From Linnemannia hyalina (taxonomy: Eukaryota > Mortierellomycota > Mortierellomycetes > Mortierellales > Mortierellaceae), in assembly GCA_019671135.1 (NCBI GenBank), contig JAHRHY010000005.1, positions 1,984,001 to 2,048,000 on the forward strand: a stretch of DNA of 64,000 bases, read 5' to 3'. The notes under the pieces were generated by a model. It searched no databases and was not told where the DNA came from. It saw only the letters and a program-made list of their open reading frames with translations. Both the position numbers and the translations under genes were made by a program. Shown piece after piece: positions 11,459 to 23,091 of the stretch (position 1 is its first letter; every line of letters starts with the position of its first letter).

Positions 11459-13794
11459 TTACATTTCCTCCGCCGAGCGTCTTGCAATGCGCTGAACCTT
11501 CTTCTTGTACGACGGATAGTTCTCGCGCCACTCTTTCTATTGAACCCATAGAGAGTTGATAGTCATAGTTAGTACGTTATTTAATAATTGACAATGACAA
11601 TACTTGCAACGATTAGATCCGGACAGAGAAGGACTTACTGCGGCCTCAATGTTGGCTGGACTCTCGTCGTTGGGGCTGGACAACATCGAGATGACACTGA
11701 TCAGGATGGTCTCGACGGTGTGGACTGGGGACCAACGCTCGCTCGCCTGCTCGTAACCGTACTTGTCCTCACCTGGAGGGTGCTATCAACACATCCACAG
11801 GGCAGATAAAAGATGATTAAGTACCAATGACCTGTCGTGGTTGTGGTAAGATTATCCATTGTGATCTCCTGTAGTGGTGGGTCTGGCGGACTCGCTTACC
11901 AAGATGGAAATGCACACCTCGCCGTTGGGGTAGACTATTACAATGCGAAATAAAATGAGAGACAATGCAATGAGTATGTTGACTTTTGACTCGCTGGAGC
12001 AACTCATTTCACTCAGGTGTATATCTAATGTCCATGCGTACCATTGGGGTGGTAAATATCGGTTGTGAAGCGCATCTTTGGGGGCATGAGAGGATATTCC
12101 GTTGGGAAGGTCATGATGGCCCTGAAGAAGCCGCCCTCACTATAAAAAGGGTGGTTCGATTGCGAGACACAAAAAGGTACAAGAACAATTAGTCCGCTTG
12201 CTGGGAACATCTCGAAACAACTGATGATGCATCGACAGCATGTCCGATAAGAACGAGAAGAAACAAAAAGTTGGTGCAGGGGTTAAGACGCCAGGGGTAG
12301 GATATTTGTGCAAATTGGCATCCGTCATCCTCCCAGTTTCCTCTTTCTCTCCACTTTCCTCCCACTTCTCCCAAGTCCTTGTCGGAAACGACAGTAAAAT
12401 CGAATCGACAAGGGCTGGTAGTCCAGATTGATCTGATTTGTCTGTTGATATTTTTTTCGTTGCTGGTGTCGTCCTATTGGGATGGTTGAATTGAAAAGAA
12501 CAAGATAAAACAGATGGATTGCCCTTGTACGCAAGTTTGAGCCCTCCTTTTGCTGAAGAAAATGTCGATTTGATAAAAATAGCCCCTCCTCCATGTTGCT
12601 TTTGCGTCGTATGTTTCGCGTGAAAGTGCGTGCGTTCGTGCCACTGAAATGCTTGCCGAAATAATAATGAAAACAAGGAAGCAATCTTGTTTCTCCGCTG
12701 GTCTTATTTTTTCTTGTGTGTGCGTGTGTATGTCGATGTGCGAGCAGTGCAACAGCATTGTTGATATTGAACCTTACTAGAGAGTGTCGTGTGGGCCCAT
12801 GATCATGATCTCCCACTATTTGATATTAAACACAAGGAGAATAAAGAGGAAGAAGGGTTGAGGGATCGGTGTTAGCCTCAGTCAACAGCAACAAAGAGCA
12901 ACCAAGAGACGTTCTTTATTTGAAAACGTCGAATAGGCTTCCATACCTCAAAAATATTGTTGTCGTCGACAAGGCCAGCAGAGAAACCCTCGACCGGGCG
13001 CTTGGTAAGCTCTACACACACACAAAATCGAACGAAGGGTGGTAAAATGTTAGTTGGTGAGGTCAGTTGAGCCGCATACACCCAACCACTAAAAGACATC
13101 CTAGAGGGTTGTGGGCTCATTCTGGCAACCTCCTCCCCCTCCTTCCCATTCACTCTCTTTCTCTTGGTTGTCGACTGTTCACAAGCGAGACTCTTGCGTG
13201 GTCATTCATTTCCGTCCCATGCGTGAATCAGGATTCGATAAAGGGGTGTGTTAGACCTGTGGAAGGAGGAAAGGGGGGTGGAAGTGAACAGACCGCAGCA
13301 CAAGAGCGGAGAGGGGAGCATGGAGAAGGCACAAAGCAACAAAGTGGGACAGAAGTGTCATTTTTTTTTCTCCGTCGTTCATCCCCCTCTTTGCTGACAA
13401 CAGGGACGAACTCTGTTCTCTGTCTTTCAGTCAGTGCACGGTGAGCGAGGTCTTTCTTCTGGTGGCGAGTGTGAGATCGACATCTCACCACTGTGGGTGA
13501 CCAAAGCTGTCAATGAACTTGTAAAAGAAAGTAATGGTTTTGAGCTCCTCAACCTTCCTTTATCCTTGTTCGTCCTTACGCTCTCCTTCTGTAAGTGAGT
13601 ATGTTGCGTGCGTGGCCATGGTACGTCCAAAGGAACCTTCTTTTTTTTTTTTTTTTTTTTCTTGGGCCGAGACATTATGCCTAACCACTGCCAGTGTGAA
13701 TCAGTGTCCTTTTCGTCCATGAGGCGGGTACTTAGTAGAGTATATTATTACCTTTGAGCTGCTTTTTGAGCAAGAGTGTAGAGTGGTCTGTCAT
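11459..13794 (-). CDS. ubc15: Ubiquitin-conjugating enzyme E2, Ubc15/UBE2G1 type
   Basis: Seven exons on the minus strand: 13794-13752, 13011-12947, 12815-12778, 12139-12042, 11934-11900, 11782-11639 and 11536-11459. They give 166 residues, the usual length for this class. E2 enzymes accept ubiquitin from E1 on a cysteine and pass it on with an E3. The HPN motif (IYHPN) is followed by GEVCISIL, which places the catalytic cysteine at residue 89. The acidic insert typical of G-type E2s is present ([11 protein letters not shown]), as is [27 protein letters not shown] near the N terminus matches the UBE2G1/fission yeast Ubc15 branch better than Ubc7/UBE2G2. The first and fourth introns are long (about 740 and 640 nt). 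The 43-nt first exon was found by frame and by its LLLKKQLKE helix. Confidence 0.93.
13641..13660. repeat. Poly-T run in first intron of the E2 gene
   Basis: A homopolymer of about 20 T lies inside the intron between exons 1 and 2 of the E2 gene. No function is apparent. Confidence 0.8.
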
Positions 13795-14543
13795 GGGTTA
13801 GTGAATGGTTTTGGCTGTGAAGCAAAAGGGCAAGTAAGAATGGGTCGAATGGTGGGTGGGGTGGGTTCTTCTGGTGGTCAAACAGTTAGAAAGGGTGGGC
13901 CATTGCATTTTGGCGTTTTTATGCGAGAGCAGAGAGATGGACTGCTCTTGAGGGGCAGTCATTCCTTCTACAAGTGCACGTCGCTCACGTCGCTCGGACA
14001 CACTCGGACCACCCTGTGGAATCCTCTTGCCGACACAAACATGCCCTGTCTCGTACCATTGTTCTTTTCTCGCATGCGATACCAGAAAACAGGAAATCGT
14101 TTCTCATAATGCTACATGTCACCCAACACCACCTCTGACCGTTATCTCACAAGCAACCTATTAATTGATATCAACTATCTTGTCCGCCTGTCTGCCTGCC
14201 CAAACCAGCACTGGATGCCAGGGTCAACAAGAAAGAACAAGTCGGCTACTGCACGTTTTTTGTCTCCAGCCAAGATCATTCCTTCCTCTCTGCAACGAGT
14301 CCAAAAGCCCCGACTAAAAAGCGGAAAAATGCCAATGTGCACCACTACCTCTGCACCGTAGTACCGTTGGTCATCAATCCAGAGCAACCAGCACACGCGC
14401 TCTAATATTTTCTCAAAAGCCGTTGCAGCCCGTTATCTCCTATAAAGACACCTCTAGATCCTCCATCCATCAACCATTTCCCACTTCTTACTCCATCATC
14501 AACCCATATCTCCACAATCCAATCTCATATCTCCAGTAAAAAA
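13795..14543. other. Divergent promoter region between the E2 and LysM genes
   Basis: About 750 nt separate the E2 start (-) from the LysM protein start (+). The only element I can name is the TATA box at 14441 next to the LysM gene. No conserved reading frame is visible. Confidence 0.6.
14441..14447 (+). promoter_or_regulatory. TATA box of the first LysM gene
   Basis: TATAAAG lies about 100 nt upstream of the start codon at 14544 and is followed by a C/T/A-rich leader, typical of an expressed secreted-protein gene. Assignment is by position and sequence only. Confidence 0.55.
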
Positions 14544-15273
14544 ATGAAGAATGCTTTGACCCTCGCTCTGTTTTCGTTTGCCGTGTCCCAGGCCATGGCC
14601 GTTGTCCCCATTCCCATCAAGGAGTGCACAAAGACTGTTGTCGTTGATCGTAAGCTATTAACAAATCGAATGAAAACACACAAAAAATGGCGCAAAAGCT
14701 ATCGCGTAATCTCGCCCTCACTCCTTTGCCCTCACTCCCTCTTTCAACAAACTAGCTAAATACGATGCATGCACTGATTTCGCAAGGGACTACAACATCA
14801 CATTCAAGGACCTTCTCCATTACAACGAGAAGTTGCGCAAGGACTGCATGAACCTCGACACTGGCGAGAAGATGTGCGTATCCATCAACCCCGGCGGTAT
14901 CAACCCTCCCCTGGTCCCCAAGGCCAAGAAAGAAAAGACCACCCCAGCCGCAGATGCAGATGCGTCGCCCAAGGATGCAATGGACGACAAGAAGACTAAG
15001 GAAAGAAATGCAGCTGGTGAAACCGTCAAGCCAAAGCATGCCCAGGAGGTCAATTCAGCAGCCAAGGTCACGGAAAAGAAAGGGAATACCCCTGCTGCCG
15101 CAGGTGTTGTCCCTGTCCCTGCAAAAGGTGCCAATGGCGCCACTACGCCACCAACCAAGCAGCAGCAACAGCCGAACACGGTTGTGAACGCTGCTTCTGT
15201 TTCTGTGGGTGCCACTTCGTCGATGTTACTTGCGGCTGCAGGTGTCCTTCTGTCTGTCGTCTACATGCTTTAG
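14544..15273 (+). CDS. Small secreted LysM-like protein with probable GPI anchor
   Basis: Two exons (14544-14649, 14756-15273) give 207 residues. An N-terminal signal peptide (about residues 1-19, ending AMA) is followed by one LysM-like module of about 55 residues. It starts CTKTVVV, has DACTDFARDYNITFKDLLHYN, and ends GEKMCVSI, with four conserved cysteines spaced as in fungal LysM domains. LysM domains bind chitin or related glycans. The C-terminal part is rich in Ala, Lys, Pro and Thr. It ends in a small-residue and hydrophobic stretch (LLAAAGVLLSVVYML) that fits a GPI-attachment signal, so a cell-surface location is likely. A second member lies at 23092. The glycan target is not shown by the sequence. 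Confidence 0.78.
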
Positions 15274-15996
15274 ATATACCTAGCATGCCAACATACCGCC
15301 CCTCCCAAGGGACTCTTTCGTGCGTAATAAACACATGCAACTCCAATTACCGTTCGATCCTATCAAGAAAAGGATTGATACGTCTGTTATCAAACCTGGC
15401 CGTCTCGCAAGCCTTGCGGCCCGCTCGCCTGGCTTTGTCAGGTGTGCACAAAGGATGCACGAGATCATTTGGCACGAAGAGCAGAAAAAAACCCCCTCAA
15501 CAAGCGGTGTTCTTTTGGTGAACGCGACGCGTTCAATAAAAAAGAATGATGATGATTATTGATGTCTTGCCACTATTTTTTCGCTTAGTATCAATAGTAT
15601 CCATGGCCAAGATGCAACCTTGGAAACGGGTCTCTCTCGCCGTGCAATGCTGTAACAGTGCCAAGAGGAGATAAACTGATGGAAGAGGAGAGAGAAATAC
15701 AGGCACCATCTCTGGTCTTTGTCTGTCTCAGAGTAAGGAAGGAGGGAGGACGGATTGGAGCAAAGATGTTCATAAGCCCTAGATTTTTGTGTGTTGGATT
15801 ATGGGCATGACCTTTGAGGCGTAGTCAAGAAACAAGGAGAAATTGGTACAACCCTTCTCCTCTTCTTTTTCTCACTCGTACACACACACACCCCCATTCA
15901 ATCTCCATCGTCACTCATCATTCCTTCATTTCCTTCTTTCCATTGTCCATTCCATTCCCCATCCAACTCCCCTACACACCCAACAGGCACCACGCA
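15274..15996. other. Intergenic region with hairpin next to AATAAA
   Basis: This region holds the 3' side of the LysM gene and the promoter of the next F-box gene. A perfect 7-bp inverted repeat (GAACGCG A CGCGTTC, 15520-15534) directly abuts AATAAA at 15535-15540. Nothing else is recognisable. Confidence 0.55.
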
Positions 15997-18432
15997 ATGG
16001 ACTCCCTCTCCCATCTACCCATCGAGTGTCTCCAACTCATCCTCCAAAACCTACTCGACAGCGGCAGCCTATCCATCCTGGCCCGTCTCCTCACCATGAA
16101 CAAGCATATCGCTTCCGTCACTCTCCCTTACCTCTACCGCAACCCCTATCACCTCATCTTTAACGGTGGGAAACCATCCAAGCGAAAAAACAACGCCGGC
16201 GAATTGCTCACCCGCACACTACTCGGTTGTCTTCCCCTTGCCACTCTCCCCAAGGCACTCGTGCTGGCCCTCATAACCGACCATCGACACCTTCCACCAC
16301 CAACAACAGCCTCGCCCCTCGACTATCTCGCCCATGTCCGTCATCTCAACATGGACACATCGGCTTCTCTCACGATGGGTTGCTCTTTGTCCACCTTGGA
16401 TATTCCTCCGGAACAACTCGCCTATATCCGTACAGGAGAATTCAAGAATCGGTACCGATCGAACCCCTTCTCGTCACGATACATCGAAAGGTCGCGCTTC
16501 GATACCAACGGGCAAATCCTCCTGCAATTCTTCCATGTCGTGCTGCACCAAGAGGCCGTCTGGTGCCTGGCACACCCTATCCTCGAACAGCTCCAATCCT
16601 TCACCATTCCCTTCATGTCCACCATCAAGCAGTACCACGAGGTTGTCGATCGGTTCAGGAGCCTTGTAACTATCCGCTTTGCCATGTCCGAGAAGTATGA
16701 TGTGCCTTACAACAATTTAGTCCCCCCGGAAAAAGGATCGCATGACTACATTGTGAATCAAGACATGGTTCGATTTGTTCAGGCACATGCGCTAGTTTGC
16801 AAGGGTCGCCTCAGGTCTGTTGTCTGTCTGGAGTTCTCGCGGTGGGGATCGATCAACATGGAATACGCCGACGGCATCCGACGAGACATCTTTCAGCTTC
16901 TACCGCCCCTGTCCAAGCCTACACTGCTTACAAAGGACAACTGGGTGCAATTTTCGGCCCATCCAGAGTCGACCGATTTGACGCGTGTCCGAGAGTTCGT
17001 CAGTGAGGGTATGCCAGAATCGTGGGGGGATATCATGTTCAACAACCGATCGCCCCTCCAGCGTTGCCGGTCATTGGAGCGCCTCGATGTCGACAATATT
17101 CATGCAAGGACTTTCAAGTGGGCCGTACAGGAGAAAAGAGACTTGGATAGGACTGACAGGAGCATTGCGATCGGGAGCTGTCATGGTCATCGGGGAACAC
17201 TGATGCTGGAAGAGACAGCGCCGCCGCTTCATCAAACACACGGCCTGGTCCCACTCGAGGTGGTCAAGATCAGAAGGCTCGTCGCCCCAGGCGCCGACGA
17301 TATCAACGACATCTTCTTCGCCTTCAGTCACAGCCTAATGGACGTCAGTATCAACACGCGGATCCCTGTCTCGTTGAATCCTCCCAAATCAATCCAGCTC
17401 GGACAAGGATGGATCGATCTTCCCAACTTGACTCGCCTAAGCCTAAACCTAGGCTCGAATCGGCTGGTGGTGGAATCCGAAGCTCTCTTCCGTTGCTCCA
17501 ATCTCACGTTACTACGATTGAGGGACTTGACTTTGGAGTACTCGTGCCAAGACATTGTGCCTTGCCCTCCCGTCAAGTTAGACCAACTTGATTTTTTGCA
17601 CTTAAGTGGCTGGCCAGCCTTGACGTTTGACCCGGCTACTCTTTCATCGACAACAAGGCTCACATACTTGAGCATCCAAGTCCGACCATGGCGCTATGAG
17701 TACTTTGACCAAGCTCCTAGTTTCATTCCACCAGTAGTAGAGCTCGATCGGTCCTATGGTTTCCAGAGTGAATCGGCATCGACGACAGACGATTGGATGC
17801 TTGAGATGGTTCGACCTTTATGGACTTGGGATTGGCATTTCCCTCTTCTCACGTCACTCAGTTTGTCGTCCGAGTTTGCTTTCCTGTTTGAGTTCAAGAT
17901 GCTTAGTGGATGCCCAGCGTTGAGAACCATGACTTTGGACATACGTTCGTCGACCTCAGAAGAGCACACACGATGTATAGTCGATGAAGACCTATGGATA
18001 ACAACAGACGACAACGCCAACGTTAAAGGCCTCTCGGATCAACCTTCCACGCCACCCTCTCAACCAACAACCGAATTCTTCTGTGCGCCTGCCCTGACTC
18101 AACTGGAACTGAATGGAGAATGGGTGATCGAAAACGATATTATGCCAGTCTTTTTGACGGGCATGTTCCCAAGAGTGACAGATGTGTATCTGAATGGATG
18201 GACAAGTACGACCACGGTGGAGAGCCTGCTTGAGCTGGTCAGAGCCATGCCCTTGAGATACGATGAGACTGTGTCGTTACACATATCGGAATTCTCACAT
18301 GACGACATGGACAGACTTGGGATTGTTGACTATGACGAAGACGAGGATGACAAGAGAGATGCATTATCTATCAACATTTCCAACTACGACAACAGTGTCC
18401 ACTATCTTCTCTTGAAATATCTACCAGAATAA
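15997..18432 (+). CDS. F-box/leucine-rich-repeat protein
   Basis: A single exon of 811 residues. The start chosen is the ATG beginning MDSLSHLPIECLQ, because the two relatives at 19389 and 54448 begin at the same place; the 61 in-frame codons upstream are promoter-like and unlikely to be translated. Residues about 1-45 form an F-box-like helix set (LPIECLQLILQNLL), which in this family would bind Skp1 in an SCF ubiquitin ligase. The remainder is a long series of irregular leucine-rich repeats, with segments such as LDQLDFLHLSGWPALTFDP and WTWDWHFPLLTSLSLSSEF that recur in the relatives, and an acidic C terminus. No signal peptide or membrane segment is seen. The substrate is unknown. The Skp1 link rests on family knowledge. 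Confidence 0.83.
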   Translation: MDSLSHLPIECLQLILQNLLDSGSLSILARLLTMNKHIASVTLPYLYRNPYHLIFNGGKPSKRKNNAGELLTRTLLGCLPLATLPKALVLALITDHRHLPPPTTASPLDYLAHVRHLNMDTSASLTMGCSLSTLDIPPEQLAYIRTGEFKNRYRSNPFSSRYIERSRFDTNGQILLQFFHVVLHQEAVWCLAHPILEQLQSFTIPFMSTIKQYHEVVDRFRSLVTIRFAMSEKYDVPYNNLVPPEKGSHDYIVNQDMVRFVQAHALVCKGRLRSVVCLEFSRWGSINMEYADGIRRDIFQLLPPLSKPTLLTKDNWVQFSAHPESTDLTRVREFVSEGMPESWGDIMFNNRSPLQRCRSLERLDVDNIHARTFKWAVQEKRDLDRTDRSIAIGSCHGHRGTLMLEETAPPLHQTHGLVPLEVVKIRRLVAPGADDINDIFFAFSHSLMDVSINTRIPVSLNPPKSIQLGQGWIDLPNLTRLSLNLGSNRLVVESEALFRCSNLTLLRLRDLTLEYSCQDIVPCPPVKLDQLDFLHLSGWPALTFDPATLSSTTRLTYLSIQVRPWRYEYFDQAPSFIPPVVELDRSYGFQSESASTTDDWMLEMVRPLWTWDWHFPLLTSLSLSSEFAFLFEFKMLSGCPALRTMTLDIRSSTSEEHTRCIVDEDLWITTDDNANVKGLSDQPSTPPSQPTTEFFCAPALTQLELNGEWVIENDIMPVFLTGMFPRVTDVYLNGWTSTTTVESLLELVRAMPLRYDETVSLHISEFSHDDMDRLGIVDYDEDEDDKRDALSINISNYDNSVHYLLLKYLPE

Positions 18433-19388
18433 AGGATTATCTTGCTTTTTGTTACTTCTTTGGTTCGTACTAACCTGACTAGCCGCGTCTTTGCCATGGA
18501 ATGCGCAATTCATGAGTTCACAGAGTGGGTGATGAGTGGTGGAACTCATCTGTGAATGACCTGGAGAAAGAAAGTAAAGGAAGCAAAACGCCTAGGTGTT
18601 TAAGAATTATGTGGAAGAGTGTTGGTGATGTACCGATGGAAGATGTATTCTCTAGATGTGCACATATGTGTGCTCAAAGTGCTATAGAGGCGACCCAGTC
18701 GATGTTGCAGACATGTGGAGAAAAGAGAAGAATAATATGTTATGGCGGAAGGAAGAGCACTAAAGATTACGGCGGTCCATGGATGCTCGTGACACCACCT
18801 AGATACCGGTACCCTCTATTTTTGACGATCAATAGAACGTCGATCCTCCTTCCAGGCACCATCACCCCTCTGCCCTGGTCTTGATTTGATCTTATCTCCC
18901 ATAACTCGTCAGTGATTACCTTGTATGTTTTACTGAAGGATCAGACATAATTGTGATCAAGATCAAATAACGGCGACCGTTGAAAAAAAAATCGTGGGCA
19001 ACAGCCACTCCATTTCATTCCTTCTTGCAGATCCAGTGGACAGCTCGGTGAAGCCAATCGTGAAATACGAAAGAGAATGACGAACACACATGAAAACTGC
19101 CTCCCTTCTGAGATGAAAATCGAGGAGAAATGAATAGGGGAAGAGAGATGCAATTGATAGAGGAGACATGCGGGTTTGTCGGGTCCTACTTTTCAGCCTC
19201 CGTCGCGTGGGAGTTATGCAGGTTATGCAGACTGGAGGCGTAAACTGCAAATTCAGGCACCGACACCGAAGGGAAATAAAACACGGCGACTGCATTATGT
19301 TTCTTTTTTTTTTTATTCGTTCATTCCTTATCCACATCCTTCCATTCACCAATTCCTCTTCCTTCTCTTCACGTTCACCACTTTTACA
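18433..19388. other. Intergenic region upstream of the F-box pseudogene
   Basis: About 950 nt with no supported gene. The last 100 nt is pyrimidine-rich and resembles the leaders of the two intact F-box/LRR genes, which suggests that the promoter of the pseudogene was duplicated with it. Confidence 0.5.
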
Positions 19389-21876
19389 ATGGACCCACTC
19401 TCACATCTACCAGTAGAATGCTTATGGCACATCCTCCGTGTTTTCGACAACGACAATGATTTCACTACTCTGTCCAGACTTCTCGCCACAAGCAAGCATA
19501 TCGCTTCAGTCACGCTCTCCTTCCCCTACTGTAACGCTTACCGCTCTGCCTTCCATGAAACTCTGCCACACTTATATAATCCTTCACCTTACGACATACT
19601 CAATCGCCTCCCTATCGCCAGTTTCCCCAAGGCTTTCATTCTTACTCTCACCTTGGACGTTACCGACACCTCTTCCGCAACAACAACAACAACAACAACA
19701 ACAACAGGAACAACCAAGTCGTCGCTCGACCACCTCGCCCACATACGCCATCTCAACATTAAACGCCGGGAGTATGCTTGTGAGTGTAACAGGAGGTTCT
19801 TGTTATCGAACCTGGATCCTCACCGGCTAGAGTGCGTTCAAAGCGACGAGTTTGACCAGCTCTACCAATCAAACCCCTTTGCGTCATGTTATAGCGACTG
19901 GATCGCGGACTGGATACTTCATGAATACTACAGAGTTACGACCCGTCCAGATGCTTTCTGGTATTTGGTAGAACCCATACTCGCGCAACTCCAGTCTATC
20001 ACCATCCTGACATCCCGAACCAAGTAGTATCACAAGGTTGTCGGTCGATTCAAAAGCCTGGAATCGGACCATTTTGCTACGGCGCTTACTTTCGAAGAAC
20101 CCTTTGAAACTATGAAGACGAAGGCGATGCCGACGATGGAACCAGGAAACGACGCAAAGTCGATTTGATTCAGGAGACGGTGATGTTCGTCCGGGAGCAC
20201 ATACGACTTTTCAAGAGCCAGCTCAGGACCATCCAATGTCTGGAGGATGCAATGTGGAATATGGTTGACCGAGAGTACATTCAACGCGCTCAACTTGGTT
20301 GCTATCATCTCCTTCCGCCACTATCCAGGCCAACGCATTTGGATATGACAACTGGCTGCAGCTCATGGCCTATCCAGAGTCAGTCAATCTGGCGCATATC
20401 CAAGAACTCATCAGTGCTTATTTCCCAGAGTCAGTGGATGGCGCCATTTTCATTGACGAGCACTCGATCTTTCAGCGGTGTCGGACTTTGAGGGAACTGT
20501 TCGTTAGCAAGAGGCCTGATACACCCAAGTGGGTGGTTCAGGAGAAGAGAGACTTGGAAGTGTCTAGTCGGAACATCGTGGCCGACAACAGCGAGGGTGA
20601 GCGACGACCTGTGGCGCAGGACGAGATTTCGCTGCGCGCGCATCAGATCCATGGCCTGGTTCCACCCGAATATATCGACATCGGACTGACTTTGTCAAGC
20701 ATCGACGACATGAAAGATATTGTCTTTGCCTTCAGCCAAACATTGAAGCATCTCACCATCCGCTCCCTTGATCTTTCGTCCCTGGATCTGCCCGATTCAA
20801 TCCACGTTGGACAAGGTTGGATTGACCTTCCAGCTTTAACTGAGCTGCACCTGAACCAGCACCTGTGTTCAATAGTGCTGGACCCGCAGCTGCTCGCTCA
20901 CTGCCTCAACTTGATATTCCTCCGACTGAACGATAACACCACTGAGACCACTGAGTACTCCTGTCGAGATTTTATCCCCTGCCTTCCAGCCCGTCTAGAA
21001 CACCTCGATCACCTGCACTTGACTGGCTAGCCTGCCCTCACATTCGATCCAGCGACCCTTTCTTCGACCACGATCTTGACACACCTAACCCTTCAAATCA
21101 TGTGGTGGCATTTTGAGCTTGACGAACATCCACGCAGAAAGTTCATTCCGACGGTGGAGGAGCTCAATCGATCCTACGGTATCCAGAACGGATCACCAGC
21201 ACGGTTGACAACCGCCGCTATTGATTTGGAACTGGACATTACTCGCCCACGTTGGACTTGGGATTGGCACCTTCCTCTCCTCACACCTGCATCTCACGCC
21301 CGAGTTTGCTTGCCTGTTTGAGTTCAAGTTTCTTCAAGGATGTCCAGTATTGAACACCTTGTGGTTGGACTTCCATTCGGTGATCACAGGAGAGCACACC
21401 CGAGTCATCTCTGAGGCAGAACTGTCCATGCCATCAAGTAACAGCATCCCCCTTTCATCTTCGCAACCAATGGCTGACCACCTCTCCTTGCCTTGTCTCA
21501 GCCGCCTGAGTGGAGAGTGGACGATCTACGACAACGTCATGCAGCAGTTGTTGACAAAGACGTTATCAAAGGTTGAACAGTTTTACCTGCAACTGTGGAC
21601 TATGAATACGCTCGAGAGCTTGCTTAGGGTGCTCAGGGCCAAGGCTCGAAATTACGACGACAACGGCAACGAGCCTCTCGCGTTCTTTATCACCAACCCT
21701 CTCTAGAAGACATGGTCCGCCTTGGGATTGTGGAGGACACTATCTTCCAGTACAGAATGAATGACGACAGCGTTGACGGCGAACGCCATTATGGCACGAA
21801 TGGTTTTCTTGAGGTGTCTTTGGAGACTCTTAGTCACAGATGTTCATATCGCTTTTTGAAGCACCTTCCTGAATAA
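19389..21876 (+). pseudogene. Decayed F-box/LRR gene, related to 15997 and 54448
   Basis: It begins intact (MDPLSHLPVECLWHIL, 19389) and aligns along its whole length with the intact genes at 15997 and 54448. An in-frame TAG at 20025 falls where the 15997 relative has a glutamine codon (KQYHEVV); the 54448 relative has arginine there. Reading then needs shifts near 20155, near 20330, near 21285 and near 21705, with another TAG at 21028 in place of the tryptophan of the conserved SGWPALTFDP. The end near 21876 (FLKHLPE) still matches the family C terminus. A Thr-coding CAA repeat at 19677-19706 is expanded relative to the intact copies. With several independent breaks a functional product is very unlikely. 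Expression of the first 212 codons as a truncated F-box protein cannot be excluded. Confidence 0.88.
19677..19706 (+). repeat. (CAA)n microsatellite inside the F-box pseudogene
   Basis: About ten CAA/ACA units would encode a threonine tract. The matching site in the gene at 54448 has only a few such codons, so the tract expanded in this copy. Confidence 0.85.
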
Positions 21877-23091
21877 ATAAAAACAGCCGGGGTTTGCCAT
21901 TTGTAATCGTTCTTTTTTATTTGTCTATTCATTGCACCGATCATGAGAAATACAATCTGAGGAATAAAAGATGGGATGGCTGGTATTGGGAAGGGGAAGT
22001 CCTTTGCTGCACTATCCCCTTCCCCAAGATTGCGCTCGCTTGCTTGCTCCCCTTCTCTCTTACACATGCAGTATATGACACAAAAATGTCTTGAGAGATG
22101 GAGGAAGTGTGTGTGCAATGGGTGATAATGGCAATGGCAATAAGAGTAGGACCAACCAACACCAAAAACCGAACAGAAAGAAAAGAAAAAGTAAACAAAG
22201 TGCCTAATTCGAGGTTTTCCTTTTGGAAGACAAAACATACAAAACATAACCGACGCTCATATACTTTTCTCTGCTTTTTAGTCCACTTGCACGAAGAACG
22301 GAGCACAAAATGAGCAATAATCAATTACGCGCTAGAGAAAAGGGGGAAGATCCTGAAAGGATGGGATTCAAAATAGGAGATGAAGATGCAACTGAGCTCA
22401 AACAGCTGGTGCGAGGAAGCAAAGTAGAGAGGTGGATCGTTTTCTTAATTTTTCCTTCACCTCGTTTTCGTCTCGCTGCTTTCTATTTGTTTTTGTCAAT
22501 GCTTTTCTGAAACTTTCTTTTTCCTCGTCTTTTTTTCTATCACGACCATGACATTGAAAAGCAACGCCACTCACCTAGTCCTTCTTTTTGCTTCGTGGAA
22601 GTCTCTCAGGCACCAAGACGTAAAAAATGTGAACTCGCACTCTTTCAACCCAAGAAATGAGACCATTCGAAGAGAAATTGTGGAGAGACAAAAAGGTTGT
22701 CCACACGTTGTTTTCTTGTGGGTGGCAAGAAAAAAACAACGGATGGATTGAGAGCTATAATTTTCTCTTCGCCTCTCACTCCGCGTTTTTTTCTTATTTT
22801 TATGGGAGCATAAAAATAACAAGCAAGCAAACCAACCAAGAAAGAGAGGGAAGAGAAAATATAAAAACGACCAGTTTCCGGCAACAAAGAATGGGGTTCT
22901 TTGGCAAATGTCTCTTTTTCGTCCCCTTTCCTGCCATTGCATCATCGCCTTTCCATTCTCTCTCTCTCTCTTAATCCTTCCTCCTTCCTCCTCTTCGCAT
23001 CTGTCCACCTGCACCGTGCACAGTCTCGCCAACATTTCTCGCCAGTCCCAACCCCCTACCGCCATAAGGAACGACAACACAAACAACTACG
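21877..23091. other. Intergenic region, promoter side of the second LysM gene
   Basis: About 1.2 kb with no supported gene. A TATA box (TATAAAAA, 22860-22867) lies about 230 nt before the second LysM start codon. Confidence 0.55.
22860..22867 (+). promoter_or_regulatory. TATA box of the second LysM gene
   Basis: TATAAAAA is followed by a pyrimidine-rich leader that runs up to the start codon at 23092. The distance is longer than for the first LysM gene, so the assignment is tentative. Confidence 0.4.

Noticed and set aside
15814..15996. In-frame upstream extension of the first F-box/LRR gene
   Set aside because: The added residues are low-complexity leader; both relatives start at MDxLSxLP.
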